Below are positions 10,159-21,557 of a DNA stretch of 64,000 nt, piece by piece (the stretch's first letter is position 1; each line of letters opens with the position of its first letter). This DNA is from Utricularia gibba. Lineage: Eukaryota > Streptophyta > Magnoliopsida > Lamiales > Lentibulariaceae. Where the stretch lies: positions 5,766,001 to 5,830,000 of the forward strand of contig CM007990.1 of the NCBI GenBank assembly GCA_002189035.1. The letters run 5' to 3'. The notes below the pieces were generated by a model. That model worked only from the letters and a program-made list of their open reading frames with translations, was not told the origin of the DNA and ran no database searches. The position numbers were made by a program, and so were the translations under genes.

Positions 10159-13073
10159 TCAGGATGAGGCCTTCCCGGCGGGCGAATCTACGAGACGCCT
10201 TTGTCTCATCGGAGTCAGAAGCCTTGCGAAGCGGAGTGGAACGTAAGCTCTAATCACAGCTCCCTTCTCGACATATTCCTGCAATAGAAGAGCGCCCGTC
10301 GGTCATGCAATGGAGGACGACGGCGGCTTTCCACCTTCACAGTCTGGGGGAGAAGTACGTACCGTTCTTTCAACCATGCCGACATGGTGGATGGTGCTTA
10401 GGAGCTCTCCCTTGTCGAATGGGATGAGGGCCTCCACCCAAACCATCGAATCCTTCAGAGAGACAGATTTGAGGTCATGCAGTGAGACGATAATGAGATG
10501 TCGCGCAGGTGTGCGGTGTTCCAAGTACCTTGAGTTTTTCCTGAACGGCGTCACAGAATTTGTCCATCCCTTCGCCGGTGAGAGCAGATATGCATACCAC
10601 GTCTGGAGTTTGATCGGCTGTGAACTTGATTGAATCAGGGTAACTTGCATTATCAACCTGTAAAGCGGCTCCGGCGAATGAAAAAACATGGTGACAGCAG
10701 AATCCCGGTGAGTGATCCAGAAAATGCGACTACCTTGTTCCAGACAACTAGTTTTGGTATGGAAGATGTATCAAGTTCGGCGAGAACTTTGTCCACGGCT
10801 TCGATCTGCTGCTCGGCCTGAGGATGGCTGATCACAAAAAACATGAAATAGTTACCGGTGTTGATGGTTTCTGGAAAGCATCAAAAACATCTACACAGCA
10901 GGTACCTAATATCCACGACATGGACGAGAAGGGATGATTCCGCAATCTCTTCGAGAGTCGCTCTAAAAGCAGCAATCTAGAAACATGATCAGTCAACACA
11001 ACACAAGGTTTGAAGTTGGATGGAGTAGGAGGCTAGATGAAGCATCCTTAATCTGAAAGGCTTGAATTTGCATACCAGTGTTGTGGGCAGCTTTTGAATA
11101 AATCCCACAGTGTCCGTTAAAAGAAAGTCCTTCCCATTCTTCATCTACAGAGCCAAGTGGCGAATTCTTGATGATTAAACCAGTGGAGTTGAGCAAAATA
11201 CACTGATTTGGAGGAGCTTATGGAGATACTACTTGCCTGCACTCTCCTTGTGGTAGGATCAAGTGTTGCAAATAGCTTGTCTTCAGCAAGAACCCCGGCT
11301 CCGGTCAATCGATTCAGAAGCGTACTCTTTCCAGCATTTGTGTACCCAACCTGTAAGATATCAACTTCTGAGAACTGACTTTTGATAATATGCAGGCTAT
11401 TGATGTAGTTACATGAAGAAAATATAGCATAAACGGAGTGCATATGCATCAGATCCAACAGGCGAAGGCTATTCCCCTACCAAAGATACAACTGGGACAG
11501 GGACAGAGGTTCTTCGGTTTCTGTATTGCCGTCTGTGTTTACGAACTGATTCTATTTCCTTCTTCAGAGCAGCAATCTGAAACACCATTCAGATTGCCGT
11601 TACAGATGAATGTTTGTAATAGCTTCATTGCGTTGGAACAACAGACATAACGAAAAAATATGCGACTAATAGATCAGGAAATGAAAAAACAATGCTAGAC
11701 ACAAACCTGGTCTCTTAGAATACGTTTATCAACTTCAATTTGTTTCTCACCCATACCCTTCACTTGTCCTCCAGCTTGACGCTCAAGATGCGTCCACATT
11801 CTTGTTAAACGGGGTAGTTGATATTCCATCTGAGCTAATGAGACCTGACATGGATTTATTCTTGTTTCTTAGCATCCAGAAATGATACCTGATGCAGAAA
11901 TGGCTTTGAACTTGGAGTGAACCTGTAAAGCAGCCTCGCGGGTGGCTGCTCGTTGATCGAAGATGTCCAGGATCAATGCAGTACGGTCACAAACACGGAC
12001 ATCTCCCCCAAAGGTCTTCTCCAAGTTCCGCAATTGCCTGTCTCCAGCAGTAAGCAAAGTCCAAAGAAAAAGGGCAACATTTTAATCAAAGCAAGCGAAA
12101 TGCAAACAAATCCAGCAACAGCATTATAGCGTCACGATATGCCTTCACAGAAAGAAGAATAGTATTGAGGACAAACCCAGGAGAAAGTTCATCATCGAAA
12201 ATGACTGTTTCAGCTCCAAGTGCATGGATCGCACTCTTAATCTCTGCCACCTTTCCTGAACCGATGTATGTTCTTGGATTGGGTGATGCAAGTCTGTAGC
12301 AAAAAGTCAACAATTGCAATCACCTTGATTTCAATCTATCCCAAGCACATATAGAGACTTGACATTCCAATGATAAAAGAAACGAAAGCAAGAATGCTCT
12401 ACATACTTTTGATAAGTGGATCCAACAACGAGCAAACCAGCTGTGTCAGCTAGCTGAGATAGTTCTGCCAGTGAGTCCTCTATCCCAAATGCAGCATTAC
12501 TTTCAGCCTTCCTCGCTACACCAACAATATAAGCTTTCTCTTCAAATACCTAAATTGAGAAGCACAGAAGCAAAAACACTGGAAGATTCAAGCTTTAGAA
12601 TTTCGATAAAAAATCCCATATAAAAAACCTGCTTAACCCCAACCAAAAACCCCAGTCAATGGCATATCAAAACACGAGAGAAAGATGGAGACCTCTCGTC
12701 CATTTCGCAGCTTGAATCGACTTTGTCGGTCAATCTCCTCTTCCCTTACTCCCTTGCCGTTGGTTTTTGTCCGAATTCGGCCCGCTTCTTCGTCCTTGAC
12801 TTCTTCAGTTACGATATCCATAAATCCGTTGATTGCTCCATCATGCTGCTCCCCTTCCGCGTCAGCGTTTAACACCGCCGGTCGCTCCGAAACGGCATCA
12901 TCAAAATTAAGAGCTCCAATTTCATTGGCTTCAACAGCCTTCAATTCGATACCTTTAGCGCGAGACGGATGATTTAAGAATCCCAAGGGTTTCAGAAAAA
13001 CAGAACCCAATCGACAATCAACATGGGCTGAGCGGAATGAAGGATTCAAGAACGACCTAAAGCACAAGCTCAT
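10159..13073 (-). CDS. HflX-family GTPase, organellar
   Basis: HflX proteins are ribosome-associated GTPases; the plant form carries an N-terminal extension consistent with plastid or mitochondrial import. Thirteen exons can be followed: 13073-12693, 12549-12407, 12293-12177, 12037-11923, 11844-11707, 11576-11481, 11350-11237, 11144-11076, 10976-10906, 10827-10734, 10657-10529, 10452-10363 and 10278-10159. The HflX N-domain includes [12 protein letters not shown] and the helical linker [19 protein letters not shown]. The G domain shows G1 [10 protein letters not shown]3 DTVG and G4 NKVD. The reading frame is intact throughout. The intron after TTRRVQ uses a GC donor (GCAAGT) in place of GT. 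Confidence 0.93.
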
Positions 13074-13396
13074 TGTTGTCTTCCTCTTCCGCTTTGTGGG
13101 TCGTTGTCTCTTCAGAAAATGACTTCTTTCAGTTCTTCAACATCTAGATAATATCTTCAGTTTATATAACAAAACCAAACTCCAAATTTACTCTTCAGTA
13201 AGAAAAATAAGATTTTCGTAAGAGTTTATCCATTGCGGCACAGAGTTAGATTGGCGGATGCAAATACATGAATGGTGATCTGGCTTTGAAAATATGGAAA
13301 CAAGCAGCAAACTGAAGGATAGAAATTGCCAAGCATCAGGGCAGCTAGCTGTTTGACTCGGTGCTCAGCTCCAGCCAATCCTCACCTCATTTTTGG
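13074..13396. other. HflX upstream region and UBC16-like 3' region
   Basis: These 323 bases hold the 5' side of HflX and the 3' untranslated region of the E2 gene, which lies on the same strand. No ORF or RNA gene is recognisable. Confidence 0.4.
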
Positions 13397-14813
13397 TTAT
13401 ACCTTGTCATCATGGAACCACCATCTCGTCTCCTTTGGAGATCGCCCATTCTTGCAGTTCTTTACATAGCGATCGTTGTCTGCAGGGCGTTGCTGCAGGT
13501 AAAGAGGGGTGAGCTAAGTGCCATCATGTGGAGAGAATGCTTATGTGGAAAAAGGGGATACCTTTTCTGTAGAGCTTGATAGCATGGAGAGAATGCTGAT
13601 GCAGATCGAGCTCACCGTCATGGCTGGTGACCAGGAGTCGTATAGAATGTCTGCAAGTAATGAGTGAACGCTGATGGTATATCAGAACTCTGACATTCAG
13701 ATGATGACCAGCCAAGATGTCTAGATGCACTCAGCTGATAATGAATGAACCCCCTACGCAACTGTAGGGCATGCTTATCTAACAATCTAATAATGATTTA
13801 TACACAAATACAACCTTCAGTCAGTAAAAGACTAATCCAGTACAGAATAAGGCTACATTACTGCAGAAATAAAAGGCATACCGACTGTTTAGGGAATAAC
13901 AACATGATTGTTTTTTATTTTCAAGTCAGTACCTAAACCAACGCAAAAACAGGTATACTGTAACTTCATGAAACGACCCCAATAATCTATCACCTCAGTT
14001 ATTCCTCAACCCTCTAGATTAGTCCTCAAAGACAATAGAATTCCAGAGATCAATACAAAACTCCACAGTGGAAACACAAAAGACCTTCACGGGATCTCAA
14101 GCTCATTTCTTTACCATCACACAAACAACAAAAGTTACCCAATCGTACAGATCAAAGGGCGAAGACACACATGGCCCATAATACAACGAATGCGAAAGAG
14201 GAAAAAAACGAAACTTACCTAAACATATATGGCCATTACTGTAAATGTGAGGATGCATAGGCGCAGGAGGGACAAATATGACCTGTTGCACAAAACACCA
14301 CAGGCCATTTTCAAATCATCACTCTTACAACTTCTTCCCAACATAACATAAAAACAAACCTGCGGGGCCTCCATGGGGTAATGTTCTGGAAAATCTACTT
14401 GAAGCTGGTAAGTTTCGTCCGCGTAAAGCGTCCCCGGGGCCCCGCTCACTTCAATGATCCATCTAATCATGCCGATTATAAACCAATTAGACGCAAAATT
14501 CAGAACAAAGAACAATAAACACATCAAGAACCACACCTCTGAAGATTATCAGTAACCTTGTGCTTGAAACCCGCTGGCGGATTCACCTGCCATTCCACCA
14601 GCTCTTTCTGCAGCCGATTGCATGCGATCTTGCTCAGCGACTTCCCCCCAAGAAAATCAAACCCCAAAACATAAAAACACCATTCAATACATAAAATCGC
14701 AGAATCACTGATCCGACAGGGGAAGAATCACCAAATTCTTGGAAACGAAAAACATGATCAACAATTAAAAAAAGAAAAGAAACCTTGCGCGAAGAAGCCG
14801 AGGGGGAGGTCAT
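13397..14813 (-). CDS. UBC16: Ubiquitin-conjugating enzyme E2, UBC15-18 group (UBC16-like)
   Basis: This E2 accepts ubiquitin from E1 and passes it to substrates with an E3. Six exons are 14813-14784, 14640-14537, 14462-14360, 14282-14219, 13650-13562 and 13492-13397, all in phase, giving about 161 residues. The product starts MTSPSASSRK and contains IACNRLQKELVEWQVNPP, GAPGTLYADETYQLQVDFP and HPHIYSNGHICL. The Cys at about residue 99 is the predicted active site. HPH stands where most E2s have HPN, which is normal for this plant subgroup. The end is KETRWWFHDDKV, also typical. UBC16, 17 and 18 are close and I cannot separate them. Confidence 0.95.
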
Positions 14814-15143
14814 GGCGAGCACAGAAAATTCGAGATACTTTCCTCTCAAGAAGACACAAAAGAAACAGCGATGTGAACGCAGTGGAGCAATAATCAAATG
14901 GATGTCCGAAATATAACTGCCATTTTTTTAAAAGAAATTCCCAATTATATTTTATATTATTCTTAAAAAATAAAATACATTATTTAAATTGTAAGAAGAT
15001 ATTCCCTGAAGAAAATAATATTAATATTAATATTAATCCATATCCGTATTGTTGTCCGCCACAAAAATCTTCATCGGCTTCCTCCGCCAGAAATCCGCAT
15101 TCTCCATATCCCTTCACTCAGAGCTTCACCTTCCTCGGCTCCA
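14814..15143. promoter_or_regulatory. Compact divergent promoter region, UBC16-like / LON-domain gene
   Basis: Only 330 bases separate the two start codons. The middle (14935-15035) is AT-rich, with TATA-like stretches such as TATATTTTATATTATT that could serve both directions. Both leaders must therefore be short. Confidence 0.55.
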
Positions 15144-15953
15144 ATGGCGTTGCCACAAGTTCTACATTCTCCCCCTTGTTCCTCATCCACTTCCTCCTTA
15201 TTCCCCCACTTAAACCCTTCTCCTCCTCCGTGCTTCCATTTTTCTGAGCGCCGGCGGCGACCCATCTCCCTGCGATGCCACTCACACCACGCCAACTCCT
15301 CCTCGGATGATCTGGTCGAACTCCCACTTTTCCCGCTCCCCCTAGTTCTCTTCCCTGGCGCTATCTTACCGCTTCAGATCTTTGAGTTCCGTTACCGAAT
15401 GATGATGCACACCCTCCTCCAAACCGACCTGCGATTCGGTGTCATCTACGCCGACTCCTCCACCGGGGCCGCCGACGTTGGCTGCGTCGGCGAAGTGATC
15501 AAACATGAGCGTCTCGTCGATGATCGATTTTTCTTGATTTGCAAGGGGCAGGAGCGTTTCAGGGTCACCAAACTGGTCCGCACCAAGCCCTATCTGGTGG
15601 CGCAGGTGGTGTGGCTCGAGGATCGACCCGACCCGGAAACGGAGCACGATCTGGATTCTCTGGCGACCGAAGTTGAGAGCTACATGAAAGATGTGATCAG
15701 GTTGTCCAATCGGCTGAACGGGAAAGCTGCTGAAAAGGATGCTGCTATACAAGACATCAGAAGAAATCTTTTTCCAACCCCATTTTCGTTCTTTGTTGGG
15801 AGCACATTTGAAGGTGCGCCAAGGGAGCAACAAGCGCTTCTGGAGCTGGTGGACACAGCAACCAGGTTGAAGCGAGAGAAGGAGACGCTGAGGAACACTT
15901 TGAATTACTTGACTGCTGCTTCTGCTGTCAAGGATGTGTTCCCATCTGCATAG
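15144..15953 (+). CDS. LON N-terminal-domain protein, predicted plastid
   Basis: This intronless gene encodes 269 residues. The first 55 are rich in Ser, Pro and His with few acidic residues, as in a plastid transit peptide. The rest is the LON substrate-binding domain without ATPase or protease parts: ELPLFPLPLVLFPGAILPLQ, FEFRYRMM, FGVIYADSS and a C-terminal helical region ending LNYLTAASAVKDVFPSA. Proteins of this kind are widespread in plants but their function is not well defined; a role in substrate recognition is inference from the domain. The frame is intact, and the gene is head-to-head with the E2 gene. Confidence 0.93.
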   Translation: MALPQVLHSPPCSSSTSSLFPHLNPSPPPCFHFSERRRRPISLRCHSHHANSSSDDLVELPLFPLPLVLFPGAILPLQIFEFRYRMMMHTLLQTDLRFGVIYADSSTGAADVGCVGEVIKHERLVDDRFFLICKGQERFRVTKLVRTKPYLVAQVVWLEDRPDPETEHDLDSLATEVESYMKDVIRLSNRLNGKAAEKDAAIQDIRRNLFPTPFSFFVGSTFEGAPREQQALLELVDTATRLKREKETLRNTLNYLTAASAVKDVFPSA

Positions 15954-16825
15954 CAGACAGCAACACTCCCAGATACTTCCTGTGTGTTGCTTAGTTGTTT
16001 TGTGGCAGTTCAATGCTTTTGTGATACATACATGTTGAAGAAAAGTGTCAGCTAGAACTTAAGGTTTACCCAAATTCCAACACAAAATGCAGAATCAATG
16101 GAAGGAAAGGTTGAATGGGTGAGAGTAAAAACGTTCTAGTTGGAACCCCACCTCCAGCTCTTTGTTTCTCCTATAGCAAAACATAGAACTTCAGGTTTAC
16201 CCAAATTCCAAAACAAAATGCAGAATCAATGGAAGGAAAGGCTGAATGGGTGAGTAAAAACTTTCTAGTTGGAACCCCACCTCCAGCTATTTGTTTCTCC
16301 TATAGCAAAGCATGGCGCACTGCATCTTCAGATGCTCTTTGTTTCTCCTATAACAAACAACAGCACACTCGTTTCTGAGAAGGAGAAGAGAGCAGCTATT
16401 GGCATCAGCTCCCACAATTGCAGGATCACACACGGTACAACATAATGTGTACTGCAGTATGGGCAAGTTGGATTGTCTCTCTCCACAAAGAGCAGCCATG
16501 ATGCAAACCTTGAGATTCTTACCCATCCATCAGTTCGGATATTTGTCCTGCTTCTGCACTTCCAGTCCAGTGTCACCATGCGCTACCTCCATCTTTGTGC
16601 TACTTCTTCAATGTGTATTAGAGTTTTGGTTGTGATAAGACACATTATTTAGACATTGTTTGTATATTCAGTGAAAGCGGTCTCAACTACATTCTATAGG
16701 CACAAATGTTGATATCCAGCATCTGTGGCCAAACAAGTGCCATCACAAATATATAACATGAGGAAGGTAAAAGCCAGCAGAACTGATACTCATACAGGTG
16801 CCAAAAGGGGGAGAACTCAACTTCT
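15954..16825. other. 3' regions of LON-domain and VHA-c genes
   Basis: These two genes converge here. Apart from the tandem duplication, I see no coding sequence. Short ORFs at 16287-16635 on both strands have no family features. Confidence 0.45.
16054..16313 (+). repeat. 131-bp direct tandem duplication
   Basis: Copy 1 spans about 16054-16184 and copy 2 about 16185-16313. Both start AGAACTT and share TTTACCCAAATTCC, AATGCAGAATCAATGGAAGG and GGAACCCCACCTCCAGCT. Copy 2 is two bases shorter and has a few substitutions. A third fragment (TTTGTTTCTCCTATAACAAA) lies at 16338-16357. It sits just beyond the 3' end of the LON-domain gene. Confidence 0.9.
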
Positions 16826-17961
16826 CTAATCAGCCCGAGACTGGCCAGCACGGGAAGAGAGGATGATGCCCACTATGAGACCGTAAAGGGCAAGGGCTTC
16901 AGCGAAAATAAGGATCAGAATCATCCCAACGAAGAGTTTTGGCTGTTGTGCATTGGCTCTGTAACAACACACAAATTGCAAGTCAAGGACAAGAATTCAT
17001 AGACTAAACATAGAACAAATTACAGAGCACAGACTGTGCATTTTTACAGCATTGGATGGAATGTTATGCAGAACAAACCAAGATAAACGCACCAGGCCTT
17101 TTACCCGGATACTTTCAATATCCGGCACACATGCATGAGGGTCAACGCATTAGCAATCAAAATAATGTTATCCTAGCCACTTCTCGTGAGATTGCATAGA
17201 AGGAAGCAACGTGTAATACCATTTTACAAAAGGTTTTGCACAGAGATCAAATAAAAAAGATCAGAATTTCATCTCAGAACACCTGAATCAAAGAACTTTA
17301 TGGTTTATAAGCCTTGTCCCGAATGCAAGAAGGGAAAAAGCTACTATATCCAACTATACTTCGCAAAAACTCAAAGAGCAAACATACAAGAAGGGGAAAA
17401 GGAACTAACTTTGATGGGATCTACCAATAAACTAGTTGATGGGATTGAGATAAACAAAAACAAAAACAAAAAAAAATACAAAATTGCATACTTCAAATCT
17501 TGAAACAGAGGATTACCTAACACCAGCATCCCCTACAATTCCAATGGCCATTCCGGCAGCAAGACCAGCGAGACCACAAGCGAGCCCGGAAGAAAGATGT
17601 GCGTATCCATCAAACAAGTAGTAGGACTTCGCCTTGGGATTAATACCGGTACTAATGATCACAGCAATAATCAATCCGTAGATACCCAGAACACCAGCCA
17701 TGACCACCGGAACAATAGACTTCATCACCAACTCAGGCCTCATCACACCCATGGACGCCACACCAACTCCGCTCTTTGCAGTTCCATACGCTGCTCCCAT
17801 ACCTAAAAGCACCAAAATTTTCTCAAAATAGATGGGTAAGGAGCAAAGATCTGAAACAGAAACATTGAATCGCGAAGGTTACAGGAGAAGACTAGAGCTG
17901 CTGCGGCACCGAGGAAGCCGAAAAATGGCGCCGTTTCATCGCCGCTGAACGTCGACGACAT
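16826..17961 (-). CDS. VHA-c: V-type H+-ATPase 16-kDa proteolipid subunit c
   Basis: This subunit forms the rotating proton-carrying ring of the vacuolar ATPase. Exons 17961-17883, 17802-17517 and 16959-16826 give about 165 residues. The product begins [18 protein letters not shown] and has four hydrophobic helices. Recognisable blocks are [30 protein letters not shown] and, in helix 4, [18 protein letters not shown] with the proton-binding Glu in FAEAL. The end is [10 protein letters not shown]. Subunit c is among the most conserved plant proteins and the frame is intact. Plants carry several near-identical copies and I cannot assign a number. Confidence 0.97.
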
Positions 17962-18534
17962 TCTCTATTGATTCCGGTTTCTGATGAAACGGGATCTGGG
18001 AAATTTTCGGCGATTTCGTGTTCGTTCGCTGATCAATCAAGGAACTCTGTGGTTTGCAGCAACCCTCTTTATTTTATAATTTCCTCTCAAAAACTATAAA
18101 GTGTTATTTTTTAAAGAAAATTCTTTCATCTCACCAGGGTTTATGCCATCGCCGCCGTGGCGCAGCCCAACATGCCAATCGACACTGATCGTTAAAATTT
18201 CGGGGTCTTCTTCTTCGCCGATTTGCAATTGTCTTGTTTGGTTTTCATCAAAATAGGGTCTTTTTATGCTGGCATGTTCCAGAACTGCTCCTCCGTTGTT
18301 CAACTCCTTCTGGGAAATGAAAGTTTCTTATGCAGTGATGTTTCTCAGTTTTCACTAGAAAACTGTTTCCCCGTAGGCTGTAGTTCAACTCCTTGTGGAA
18401 AACCAGAGTGGAGGCCGGATGTTGATGATTCCTGGGGTTTGCTGGTGGGTATTGGGGTTTTGGTTGAATGTGGTGTTGGTCAAGAATTGTTGTGAATGGG
18501 GATAGCAAGAACGCTTCCGTGTTTCTACTGAATA
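17962..18534. other. VHA-c / PPR divergent upstream region
   Basis: The interval between the VHA-c and PPR starts carries both 5' leaders. ORFs at 18223-18495 and on the opposite strand have no family features. The region upstream of 18535 could include an untranslated exon of the PPR gene. Confidence 0.4.
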
Positions 18535-20700
18535 ATGCTGAAAGGATCTCATTTGATGCTTTGTAGCTTTCATAAATTGCAGTCGTTGCGCAATGCTTGC
18601 CCTGGTTCTTTTTTCGCATTTGGGTTTCAGAAAGCTCATCTCATCCATGGTAGAGTTAATGAAGATTTCGAAGGAGAACCTGAGAACGAATGGGAGATAT
18701 TGCTCAAACCTTTTGACTTTGAGGAGCTCAGGAAATCACTCAATAAAATAACCCCCTTTCAGCTGAATAAGCTGCTTCTGCTCCCACTGGACGTGTCAGT
18801 TTGTATGGAATTGTTTCACTGGGCTGGTGGCCTGAAAGGTTACTCTCATTCTGTTGATGTGTATTATACTTTAATTGATAAATTAGGAGCTGCCAAGGAG
18901 TTTAGGCCTGTAGATACATTGTTGTCACAGATGAAAGACGATGGAATAGTTATAAAAGAGTCTGTCTTTATTATGGTTATGAAGCACTACGGGAGGGCTG
19001 GCTTGCCCGGCCAAGCAACCAGGCTGTTGTTTGATATGCGCAGTAAGTTTGCCATCGAACCTACATTTAAATCCTATGACGTTGTTTTGGATGTTTTGTT
19101 AGCTGGGAACTGTCCCAAAGTTGCCCCAAACATTTTTTATGAAATGCTGAGTAGAGGCATATCACCCACAGTTTTCAGTTTTGGTAGAGTGATCAAAGCA
19201 CTTTGTATGGTTAGTGAGCTTGATTCTGCGTGTTCCTTACTCAGAGACATGACAAAGCACGGATGTGTACCAAATTCAGTAATCTATCAGACACTGATAC
19301 ATGCACTCTCTGCTGCTAACAGAGTGAATGATGCTTTGAGGCTTTTGGATGAGATGCTTCTTATGGGCTGTGTTCCAGATGTAAATACATTCAATGATGC
19401 CATAATCGCCCTTTGTCGCCAGCGGCGTGTGCACGAGGCTACAAAGATATTTGATCGCATGCTCATTCGAGGTTTTTCACCTGATTCAGTAAGTTATGGT
19501 GTGCTGATGCAGGGTCTTTGTACCGAAGGCCATGTAGATTATGCAAGGATGTTGCTTAGTAAAGTACTCAATCCATCCACTGTTCTGTTGAATACCATGT
19601 TGAGTGGGTACATATCTAATAGCAGATTTGAAGAAGCAAAGGTTTTTCTAGAAGAGAGTATGATGAATAGCAGCTGTCAGCTTGATATCTACACGTACAA
19701 CATTCTTGTTAGAGGGCTTTGCAGGAGGGATTTGTTGACATCAGCGCATGAAGTAGTGAAGAGCATGCCTCTCAAGGGCTGTGAACCAGATGTGAAAACC
19801 TACACTTTACTTATGGATGGTTTTTGCAGGCAAGGTCGATTTGAGGAAGCTGAAGCCATCATGCGCGAGATGTTGCAGAAAGGACTTCAGCTAAACACAG
19901 TAGGCTGGAACTCTCTGATTTCTGCTCTATGCAAGGATGGACAGGTGGATGAGGCATTGGAACTATTTAGAAGCATGCCAAGCAAGGGATGTAAGCCTGA
20001 CATTTTCACCTTCAATTCGTTGATACATGGGCTTGCAAAAGCAGATAAGATGGATGATGCCTTGTCTTTGTTTAGAGATATGTTTATGCATGGAGTTATT
20101 GCCAATACTGTGACCTACAACACACTGATTCATGCCTTCTTGAGGAAAGGGGCCATTGTTAAAGCACTCGAGCTGGTAAACAGTATGCGTTTCCGAGGAT
20201 TAGCCATGGATGAATACACTTACACCAGCCTCATCAAAGCATTTTGTGAAGAAGGGGCTGTAGACAAAGCCTTGTCACTCTTTGAGGAGATGTGGGCAAG
20301 GGGGATGCCTAGCAGCAACCTAGCTTCCGTTACGTTGATCAGCAGCTTATGCAAATCCGGTCGGATTGAAAGGGCTCTCGAGTTCGTCAGGGAGATGTCT
20401 TTCCGAGGACTGAAACCGGATGTGATCACCTACAACAATCTGATAAGTTGTCTCTGCAAGATGCAACGCATGGAAGAGGCTCTCAGCCTCTTCAGGAAAC
20501 TCGAGAGTTGGGGCATCTCGCCGGACGCTCTCACATACAACATCCTGATCCGTGGTTACTGTAAAGCGGGTTCGCCGGAGAACGCATATACGCTTCTTGA
20601 CAGAGCAGTGGCTTCTGGGTTTACTCCCGACGTTGCAACTTGGCGTAGGCTGGTCATCACTTTGTCGACAAGTTTTGTGCCAAGAATTGATTTTTCATAG
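18535..20700 (+). CDS. P-class pentatricopeptide repeat protein
   Basis: PPR proteins bind organellar RNA one base per repeat and control processing or stability. This intronless gene encodes 721 residues. After a short basic N-terminus compatible with mitochondrial import, about 15 consecutive 35-residue repeats run from about residue 110 to the end. They are recognisable from motifs such as VYYTLIDKLG, TFNSLIHGLAKADKMDDAL, TYNTLIHAFLRKG and TYNNLISCLCKMQRMEEAL. There is no E, E+ or DYW extension, so it is P class. From recall it resembles Arabidopsis At5g64320 (MTL1), a mitochondrial translation factor. I hold that orthology only moderately; the family call is certain. Confidence 0.95.
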   Translation: MLKGSHLMLCSFHKLQSLRNACPGSFFAFGFQKAHLIHGRVNEDFEGEPENEWEILLKPFDFEELRKSLNKITPFQLNKLLLLPLDVSVCMELFHWAGGLKGYSHSVDVYYTLIDKLGAAKEFRPVDTLLSQMKDDGIVIKESVFIMVMKHYGRAGLPGQATRLLFDMRSKFAIEPTFKSYDVVLDVLLAGNCPKVAPNIFYEMLSRGISPTVFSFGRVIKALCMVSELDSACSLLRDMTKHGCVPNSVIYQTLIHALSAANRVNDALRLLDEMLLMGCVPDVNTFNDAIIALCRQRRVHEATKIFDRMLIRGFSPDSVSYGVLMQGLCTEGHVDYARMLLSKVLNPSTVLLNTMLSGYISNSRFEEAKVFLEESMMNSSCQLDIYTYNILVRGLCRRDLLTSAHEVVKSMPLKGCEPDVKTYTLLMDGFCRQGRFEEAEAIMREMLQKGLQLNTVGWNSLISALCKDGQVDEALELFRSMPSKGCKPDIFTFNSLIHGLAKADKMDDALSLFRDMFMHGVIANTVTYNTLIHAFLRKGAIVKALELVNSMRFRGLAMDEYTYTSLIKAFCEEGAVDKALSLFEEMWARGMPSSNLASVTLISSLCKSGRIERALEFVREMSFRGLKPDVITYNNLISCLCKMQRMEEALSLFRKLESWGISPDALTYNILIRGYCKAGSPENAYTLLDRAVASGFTPDVATWRRLVITLSTSFVPRIDFS

Positions 20701-21557
20701 CATCATTGAAACTGCGTTATTTTCAAAATTAAGCGACGTCCAACACAGATTCCCGACTCCCAAATAAACCATCTTCAACACTCCAACCCTAAAAAAGCCA
20801 TCTTTCCTCCCATTCGAACTTGCCCTCCCGAAGGTCGAAATCATTGACCTCTATTCGTGCCTCCCGATCTCACAATCGCCGCTGGAATTTTCCGAATCAA
20901 CGCTTGTGGCGGCGCGCGGCAGGAATTTGTAAACATGACGGCCTCTCTAACTCTTATCAAAGGAAAAAAATCATCGAAGAAACGACCCACAAACTCGACG
21001 CCTACCGGTTGGCATATGGCTCTCGATTCTATCTTTCCGTTGAATGTTAGTTTTCATTTTCTCTATAGGAATTATAGAGTTGAGTGGATCAATGTAGGAA
21101 ATTACCGTCATTAAGTTTAGTGTAGTTTGAATTGATGATGATGAAATACTCAGCTGCTTTCTGAATTTGAGGATTGTCTAGGATTTCCTTCCTTTTAATT
21201 GGGTCAGCTCCTTCTGTGGTATGCACACAATAGCTTTTCCAGTTTTTATTTCTGCCCACTTTTACTCCCTTATCTCTGGCTTCGTTTATTTAAACTGCTT
21301 CTAGATTTGAAATCGTTCAGGTTGGCATTCTATAAAGAAATGCTGAAAAATGTTCTCATTGCGCACTGTATTTTAATACCCCGTCTGCTTTTGTTTGCTT
21401 CTCGTAATGTGAAGCGAAGGAAGTTCTTTTATTTGTTATGTGAAATGGAAAAGAGAAAAGAAGCACCTGGATCTCTAAATAGATTTTATTTTGATCATGG
21501 TAGGTCTCTTCAAATCGTTGATCCTTATGAGCATCACTTGATTGGCTTTCTGGATCA
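20701..21557. other. PPR 3' region and SEC23-like 5' leader region
   Basis: A CT- and A-rich stretch near 20780-20960 may be a 5' untranslated exon of the next gene. Short ORFs from 20820 to 21561 have no recognisable product. I see no RNA gene. Confidence 0.4.

Noticed and set aside
10464-10528. Continuous ORF across the HflX exon 11-12 junction
   Set aside because: The in-between residues do not belong to the family, and GTACTT ... CTGAAG removes them to give [13 protein letters not shown].
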